From: Vombatus ursinus
Lineage: Eukaryota; Chordata; Mammalia; Diprotodontia; Vombatidae
Direction of reading: 5' to 3'
Length of the DNA stretch: 64,000 nucleotides
Assembly (NCBI RefSeq): GCF_900497805.2
Contig: NW_020954556.1
Span: 31,918,979-31,982,978, forward strand
Within the stretch, counting starts at the first letter, position 1; each line of letters starts with the position of its first letter. The notes beneath the pieces are model-generated. The model made no database searches, was not told the DNA's origin, and worked only from the letters and a program-made list of their open reading frames with translations. The position numbers and the translations under genes are program-made. Below are positions 58,788-64,000 of the stretch, piece by piece.

Positions 58788-59845
58788 CTAGTCTTGTATT
58801 TGAAAATCAAATTTTCTCTTCAACTCTGGTCTTTTCATCGAGAATGCTTGAAAGTCCTCTATTTCACTGAATGACCATTTTTTCCCCTGCAGGATTATAC
58901 TCAGTTTTGCTGGGTAGGTGATTCTTGGTTGTAATCCTATCTCCTTTGCTCTCTGGAATATTATATTCCATGCCCTGCAGTCCCTTAATGTAGAAGCTGC
59001 TAAATCTTGTGTTATTCTGATTGTGTTTCCGCAATACTTGAATTGTTTCCTTCTGGCTGCCTGCAATATTTTCTCCTTGACCTGGGAATTCTGGAATTTG
59101 GCTACAATATTCCTAGGAGTTTTCCTTTGGGGATCTCTTTAAGGAGGAGATTGGTGGATTCTTTAAATTTCTATTTTGCCCTCTGGTTCTAAAACATCAG
59201 AACGGTTTTCCTTGATAATTTCTTGAAAGATGATGTATAGGCTCTTTTTTTGATCATGGCTTTCAGATAGTCCAATAATTTTTAAATTCTTTCTCCTGGA
59301 TCTGTTTTCCAGGTCTGTTGTTTTTCCAATGAGATATTTCACATTGTTTTCTAATTTTTCATTCTTTTGGATTTGTTTTACAGTGTCTTGATTTCTCATA
59401 AAGTCATTAGCTTCCAATTGCTCTATTCTAATTTTTAAGGAAGTATTTTCTTCAGTAATCTTTGTACTTCCTTTTCCATTTGGCCAATTTTGCTTTTTAG
59501 GGCATTCTTCTCCTCATTGGCTTTTTGGATCTTTTTTGCCATTTGGGTTAGGCTATTTTTTAAGGTGTTATTTTCTTCAGTATTTTTTTGGGTCTCCTTT
59601 AGCAAGCTGTTGACTTGTTTTTCATGATTTTCTTGCATCGCTCTCAGTTTTTCCTCTACTTCTCTTACTTGCTTCTCAAAGTCCCTTTTGAGCTCTTCTA
59701 AGGCCTGGGACTGATTCATATTCTTCTTGGAGGCTTTGGATGTAGGAGCTTTGGCTTCATTGTCTTCTTCTGGTTGTATGTTTTGATCTTCTTTGTCACC
59801 AAAGTTAGATAATATAGTCTGACTTTTTTTGCGCTGCTTACTCAT
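58788..59845 (-). pseudogene. L1/HAL1 ORF1 (RNA-binding protein), disabled
   Basis: ATG at 59845 (MSKQRKKSQ); the frame can be followed for about 350 codons to a TAG at 58788-58790, the usual length for L1 ORF1p. In order: a charged N-terminus, a long coiled coil (LEELKRDFEKQVREVEEKL to KNALKSKIGQMEKEV), an RRM-like domain (RRKNLKIIGLSES) and a C-terminal domain containing ITYPAKLSIILQGK, the counterpart of 'ISYPAKLSFISEGe' in human ORF1p. ORF1p is a trimeric nucleic-acid chaperone. Three lesions are visible: a one-base frameshift near 59440, and TAA stops at 59163-59165 and 59139-59141. The rest is in frame, so the copy is moderately young. Confidence 0.88.
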
Positions 59846-60615
59846 GATCCCAACCAATTACTTGAGTTTTAAACTCTTTGTTAATGTAAAAGTCTGCTTC
59901 TAATGTGAAGAGTATACTGTCCCAAGCTTCTGGGGTTTGTACAGCTGTTTTCAGAGGTACTTCTAGGGACCTGAAAATTTTCAGTTCTTCCAAGGTGCTA
60001 TGATAAGGGGCAAGGTGTTTTCTCTCCACCACTACAAGAAGCTCCACCACACCAGCATTCCTCCTCGCCCCAGGACCGCCCCTCAGAACTGTGACCCAGA
60101 TCCAAGCACCGGTAAAGCAAGAGATTCCTGCCTCAGAACTGGCAAAGAGATCCCTGTAATCCCCCTCTGATCAGCCACTCGATTCCCCCTCAGTCTGTGG
60201 GCCAGAAGCTCAGGAAACAGCCATGACCCTAGGCGCAGCTGAGACCTAGCTCCTTCTCTCACCGCAGTCACAGACTTTTCCCACTCACCTTCCAAGTTGT
60301 CTTTGGCGTTAGTGGGTTGAGAAGTCTGGAAACTGACACAGCTGTCTGCAATTCACTCCTTTGAGGCCTGCTCCAGGTAAGCTGTGGCCTGCACTCCCAC
60401 GCTGCACTGCGCTCCTCTCCCTGCCTGGCACAATATACCTTTCTGATCAACCATCCAGGCTGTTGTTGACTGGAAATTTGTTTCACTCTGTCTTTTTGTG
60501 GGTTCTGCTGCTTTAGAATTTGTTTAAAGCCATTTTTTTTAGGTATTTGGAGGGCTTTGGGAGAGAGCTCAAGATAGTCACTGCTTTCCCTCTGCCATCT
60601 TGGCTCCGCCCCCCT
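59846..60615 (-). promoter_or_regulatory. HAL1-like 5' UTR / internal promoter
   Basis: Leader of about 770 bases, more GC-rich than its surroundings, starting with a caagatggc YY1-type site about 15 bases from the 5' end. L1 leaders carry an internal pol II promoter; activity here is inferred, not shown. Frames of 70 to 155 codons within it are not L1 proteins. Confidence 0.6.
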
Positions 60616-60631
60616 CCAAGTTTTGGCTTTG
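60616..60631. repeat. Target-site duplication, right
   Basis: ccaagttttggctttg, partner of 57739-57754. Confidence 0.9.
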
Positions 60632-61164
60632 GAACCAGTCTTTAGGAGTTTTAGTCCTCCAGCTTTACTGTATCCAGGAAGATAAAGTTTCCAAGAAAAC
60701 TCACCATGATTCTTGGGCTCTAAATGGCCTTCCAAAACACCATTTTGATGAGTTGAGTAATGAATTGGATAAGCACAAATTAAATTTCCCTTTCATCACA
60801 AAGAAGATTTTTTTTTAATTAAAGGAGAGTGTGCTCCACAAAAAACACATCTCTTCAAACTGCAAATACTTGAAAATACTTTCAGATTTGAGCCAAAGAC
60901 AAAATGTGTCTGGATTGGTACAACTGAGCCTAACATGACATTGTACCTAGGATCTAAATTCACCACCATCAGCTTTCCAATGTTTTCACAAATATAGGTG
61001 ATCCACTTGTGCTCAAACCCCTTCTCCCCATTCCCAGTATCAGCTTGAATGTAATCCTCCTCCTTGGTGCCAATTAGCTGATACTTGCTAAATAATAAAT
61101 CCAACTTTAAATAAGTATAACTAACTTGTTTTTTAGGAGGATTGGGTTGGTGAAGGGAAAGCAC
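60616..61164 (-). pseudogene. Unassigned protein-like frame, interrupted by HAL1
   Basis: A minus-strand frame runs from 61164 to a TGA at 60796, and the same frame stays open afterwards down to 60616, where the HAL1-like element inserted. Beyond the element it closes with TAA a few codons later. The composition is protein-like: KYQLIGTKEEDYIQADTGNG, then EHKWITYICENIGKLMVVNL. A pyrimidine-rich stretch ending in AG precedes KYQLIG at about 61096, so it might be an exon or a processed copy. A minus-strand AATAAA lies near 57630, but no poly-A tract follows. I do not recognise the protein. It could also be chance. Confidence 0.35.
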
Positions 61165-61339
61165 TTTAAGAAATTAATGTGATCCATGGGATGTTTTCCC
61201 TCCTTACTTCTGTCTCAGCTTTCTTGGCTTCCTTTAAGATGCAGTTCAAAACCTACTTTCTACAGGAGATTTTTCTTGTCCTCCCCATTGGTGGTCTTCC
61301 CTCTGAGAGTACTTTCTATATAGGTCCATGAAGCGAAAT

Positions 61340-61580
61340 TGTTGTTGTTCAGTCATTTCTGGCTCTTTGTAACCGTATTTGGGTTTTTCTTGGCAAAGAT
61401 ACTGGAGTGATTTGCCATTTCCTTCTCCAGCTCATTTTATACATTAGAGGAAAATAGAGTTAAGTGATTTGCCCAAGATTACAGAGCTAGTAAGTGTCTG
61501 AGGCTAGATTTGAACTCATGAAGCTGAGTTTTCCTGACTCCAAGCACAATGCTCTATCTATTATATCGCCTCACTGCTTT
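61340..61580 (-). mobile_element. Marsupial SINE, 'gacccatttgggg' family
   Basis: Reverse copy: cgtatttgggtttttcttgg, ggagtgatttgccatttcct, gatttgcccaagattacaga, ending near tatcgcctcactgc. Older than the copy at 52192. Confidence 0.88.
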
Positions 61581-61596
61581 GGAGTGTATGGACTGT

Positions 61597-62131
61597 TAAA
61601 AAAGGATTAGCACCCCTGGTATAAGGGCTTGCTGAACCCTTTTCAGGGCTGCTCATCTACCTTTGGTGTCTATCTGGCACTTGACTCTCACCTATGGCTC
61701 CAAAAAGCTATGGCTTGCAGAGGCCGCACCCCAGTAAACCATCTTGGCAGAAGGGCTAAACCAGGTTGAGGGTAACTGATGGGCTTCAAACTCATTAGTG
61801 AGTTGTAGGGATGTCTACCCCAAGTGTGCAAAGACTTTCTCTGGTAGAATGGGTAGATGAGAGCAATTTGTTCCAATGGCCTTGAAGCAGGTGCTGTGCA
61901 GCACTTAAAGCTTAATCAGACATTGAATATGCCAAGGTAATTCACTGCATACCAAGCCATCACCAATTATTTTGACTTTTGTCTTGCCACTGCACTCTTG
62001 ATGATTCTCAAACACAGAATGAGGTTGACAACTTGAAACTCGGCACCATTTAAATCCAATTCATGTGCAAGTCGAAGACATTACCCCCTGATGTCATTGA
62101 TCCTCTTCAAAAATGAAGGGCAAACAACAAC
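61597..62131 (+). mobile_element. RTE-derived short element, longest copy
   Basis: Sense copy of about 535 bases: gggctgctcatctacctttg, ccgcaccccagtaaaccatc, gccatcaccaattattttga, cctgatgtcattgatcctct, aaatgaagggcaaacaacaa. The first half matches the leader of the RTE at 9000-9500 (reverse) and the last part matches the RTE 3' end at 22430-22470. There is no ORF, so it looks like an internal-deletion derivative. Confidence 0.82.
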
Positions 62132-62240
62132 CTTTTATTTATACCGCATATATCTTATAAGTACACTTTTTTTTTCATGTGGCCTCCCCCATTAGAATAT
62201 GAGCTCCTTTAGGGCAGGGACATGTTTGTTGACTGATTGA

Positions 62241-62554
62241 CTGACCTAGAGAGCATCAGGTTTCTTGTCTTGATTTCATTCTAAGTTAAGAGAATCATGT
62301 AGTATTTTTTCTTGGACTAAAGTACAACTTTAATTCACCTTCACCTCTCTTACCCAACCTTCCAGATGTCAAACATTTCAGAGTCTATCTTTGATCAATC
62401 TTGCCTTTTTCCCCCTACCTGTATTTCCTCTCCAAACCATCTTCTTAGAAATTTAGAGAGGGAGAATATTTCCAAGAGAGGTAGTGTGGTATGATAAAAA
62501 GAGATCATAGAAAGCAATTTGAGAGAAAGAAGGTGATAATGTTCTCTGATCTCA
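62241..62554. other. Noncoding, unclassified
   Basis: Pyrimidine-rich, possibly distant L2 (cttacccaaccttccagatg), not firm. Confidence 0.35.
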
Positions 62555-62825
62555 TCCTGCCACAACTGAAACTTTATGCTCAGTTCTTAGTGCTACATTT
62601 TATGAAGGACAGAATTATCCTGAATTATCTCAGGTTCATGCTACATGAGTTGAAAGAACTGGGGATATTTAACCTAGAGAAGAGAAGAGAAGATTACAAT
62701 AGAATTGGCTTTAAGTATTTAAATGGCTGTCATGGGGAAGAAGGCATAGACTTGTTGTTAACACCAAAGGGAAGAATTAGAGAAATGGGTAGAAGTCACA
62801 AATGCACAGATTTAAGCTTTATATA
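62555..62825 (+). mobile_element. CR1-type LINE fragment
   Basis: Sense copy: gggatatttaacctagagaa, gaagattacaatagaattgg, aagtatttaaatggctgtca, gaagaattagagaaatgggt. This is the CR1 region ahead of the 3' end (compare gctgttcagcctggagaaga in birds). Confidence 0.75.
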
Positions 62826-62879
62826 AACAGAAACTACCCAATAATTAAGAAAAATGATGGAACACTAGCTGACTTCCCA

Positions 62880-63180
62880 GAAATCTTCAGTTTCTTGTTC
62901 AGGTCATCTTAATCCCTAGATATACTTTTCTAGATTCCTCATGGATGCATCATTGGTCCCCCCATGAATCACCAGAAGTAGGTATTGATTGTTAGGTCTG
63001 AGAAGTCTCAGGAGGCTCTTCATCACATTCAAGATACATGTCTTGGAAAGACAGCTTATCCTTCTATTTTTTACATCAGGTCGAAGTGTGGCTGTCTCAG
63101 TGCCCCTCATTAGGGAGTTGTCAACCACCAGGACTCATTGATCTAATCTTTCTATGACCAGTACTAAATGTCCTTTTTCT
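62880..63180 (-). mobile_element. CR1-type LINE ORF1 fragment
   Basis: Reverse-strand piece of a CR1-group element carrying the ORF1 esterase region. It is in opposite orientation to the CR1 fragment just upstream, so they are separate insertions or an inversion. Confidence 0.65.
62916..63128 (-). pseudogene. CR1 ORF1 SGNH-esterase remnant
   Basis: An open stretch of about 70 codons begins VDNSLMRGTETATLRPDV and later has LLLVIHGGTNDASMRN. These fit block I (DSxLRGTE) and block III (GxND) of the SGNH/GDSL esterase domain known in CR1-group ORF1 proteins, for instance the avian pattern VVDNSLLRGTEAPICRPDP. The serine, glycine and asparagine positions are retained; the C-terminal catalytic block is not present. 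Confidence 0.7.
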
Positions 63181-63275
63181 TGGTATAACTTGTGAGTTCT
63201 ATCCATTATCCCACAAACCAGAAGATGCTGTTTAATACTGAAAAGGTCCAGCTCTTACATACTTCATTGGAAGCA

Positions 63276-63341
63276 AGGCAAGAAGGAAGGAAGGAAGAAA
63301 GGAAGGAAGAAAGGAAGAAAGAAAGGAAGGAAGGAAAGAAG
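63276..63341 (+). repeat. (GGAA)n/(AAAG)n microsatellite
   Basis: Imperfect gaag/aagg units, all purine on the plus strand. Confidence 0.95.
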
Positions 63342-63364
63342 GGGATTTATAGAGATATAGAGAG

Positions 63365-63490
63365 AGCATTTATTACTACCTGCCAGACATTTTGTTAAGC
63401 ACTGGGGTTGCAAATATAAGTAAGCAAGACTGTTCCTGCTCTTGAGGAGCTTACAGAAGATCTAAGGGATCTTAGGGAAGCTGGAAGGAT
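63365..63490 (-). mobile_element. L2 3' end
   Basis: Reverse copy: agagcatttattactacctg, ccagacattttgttaagcac, gttcctgctcttgaggagct. Confidence 0.75.
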
Positions 63491-64000
63491 GGGGAGGGTA
63501 AATAATTGGTGCTTGTTGAGGAGACAACAGAGAAGCAGCATAGAGGCCTAGGCCCCAGCAAAATAATGTGAAAACTTGCTTATGAGAGTCAAGAGATCCA
63601 AAGATAAGAGTCTGTGATTCTCATACAGATTACACAGGCTAAAAGGCTTAGTGTTTCTTCTCCCCTTCCTTCTCTATGTCATATCCTTCTCTCCTCTATA
63701 TCTTTATATATGTTTGTGTTCTCTTTGTTTAGATTCATCTTCTTTGTTTTCCTCTTGAAGCACTTCTCCCAATGTTTAAAGATCCTATTCCGATTGAAAA
63801 AAAAAAGGGAGATTCTTCTAGTCACACCACTTTGTAAAGTAGAAAAATGAACTATCAGGCATTTTGCACATGCATAGTTGCTATTTGGCCCTGAAAGAAA
63901 CGAAGATAGCCAATCTCTGAGAATCACTGGAATGTTATAATTGGCCTCCATGCTTGCAGAAACTGAGATTCCCCTTTCTCTTTCTATAGCCTGTATAGAT
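63491..64000. other. Noncoding, no feature recognised
   Basis: No repeat family or protein-like frame recognised to the end of the window. Confidence 0.45.

Larger units (their letters stand above)
57755..60615 (-). mobile_element. Full-length HAL1-like element (L1 without ORF2)
   Basis: About 2.86 kb on the minus strand, bounded by a 16-bp target duplication. The 5' end (60615 downward) begins with a G-run then gcggagccaagatggcag, the classic L1 start with a YY1-type caagatggc site. Next come a leader of about 770 bases, one ORF1 (59845-58788), and about 1.03 kb of purine-rich 3' UTR ending atgttgaaaacaaaaaaata and an A-rich tail. No ORF2 or RT sequence lies between ORF1 and the 3' UTR. This is the structure of half-L1 (HAL1) elements, which depend on L1 for mobility. 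A one-off internal deletion of a normal L1 is the alternative. Confidence 0.85.
61190..62240 (+). mobile_element. L2 3' end, split by two elements
   Basis: First piece 61190-61335: gcttcctttaagatgcagtt, ttctacaggagatttttctt. Second piece 62132-62240: ttttatttataccgcatata, ttagaatatgagctccttta, gggcagggacatg. These are consecutive in L2; the 800 bases between are a SINE and an RTE derivative. Confidence 0.75.

Noticed and set aside
58599-59192. Plus-strand frames of 61 to 91 codons
   Set aside because: Antisense to ORF1 and the 3' UTR of the HAL1-like element.
60083-60735. 70- and 155-codon minus frames that look mildly protein-like
   Set aside because: They lie in the L1-type 5' UTR; the 155-codon frame also crosses the element's 5' boundary.

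Overview
The window is a stretch of marsupial nuclear DNA, probably from the Australidelphian branch. It is AT-rich and CpG-poor. It carries tRNA-derived marsupial SINEs, the marsupial type of LINE-1 3' end, an RTE (BovB-like) LINE with short derivatives, and a thick background of old L2, CR1 and MIR-type elements. The identification rests on recognising these repeat families by eye; no alignment was run. Species cannot be fixed.

No intact host protein-coding gene was found. Nearly all open frames are chance frames in microsatellites or fragments of LINE proteins. Frames that do read like protein are: the EN domain of an RTE element (8190-8700, minus), the C-terminal zinc finger of another RTE copy (22128-22403, plus), a CR1 ORF1 esterase remnant (62916-63128, minus), the ORF1 of an L1-derived element (59845-58788, minus), and an unassigned minus-strand frame at 61164-60616. 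The window is best read as intergenic or intronic sequence of a gene desert.

Layout. 1-7 kb: MIR and L2 fragments, microsatellites and one young SINE. 7-9.5 kb: L2 and RTE on the minus strand. 10-20 kb: mostly single-copy noncoding DNA with two young SINEs at 14 kb, and several blocks that look constrained (12.2-12.8, 16.9-17.5, 18.1-18.4 kb). 20.0-20.3 kb: a full-length 7SL RNA pseudogene. 21-25 kb: a TCTC tract, an RTE 3' end and a long GA tract containing a 10-N gap. 26-29 kb: an L2 split by a SINE, an L1 3' end and a second broken L2. 31-40 kb: L2, CR1 and MIR with nested insertions, including a DNA transposon inside an L2. 40-57 kb: single-copy DNA with scattered fragments and a perfect inverted repeat at 41.5 kb. 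57.7-60.6 kb: a full-length, ORF2-less L1 derivative (HAL1-like) with a 16-bp target-site duplication. 61-64 kb: an L2 split by two other elements, then CR1 pieces.

The clearest results are the complete HAL1-like element with both ends and its target duplication, the full-length 7SL pseudogene, the RTE parent plus its short derivatives, and a 100-bp insert flanked by a perfect 11-bp direct repeat with a relative 1.7 kb away. No CRISPR array, operon, phage or recognisable retroviral gene was seen. No previously undescribed functional system is supported by this sequence.
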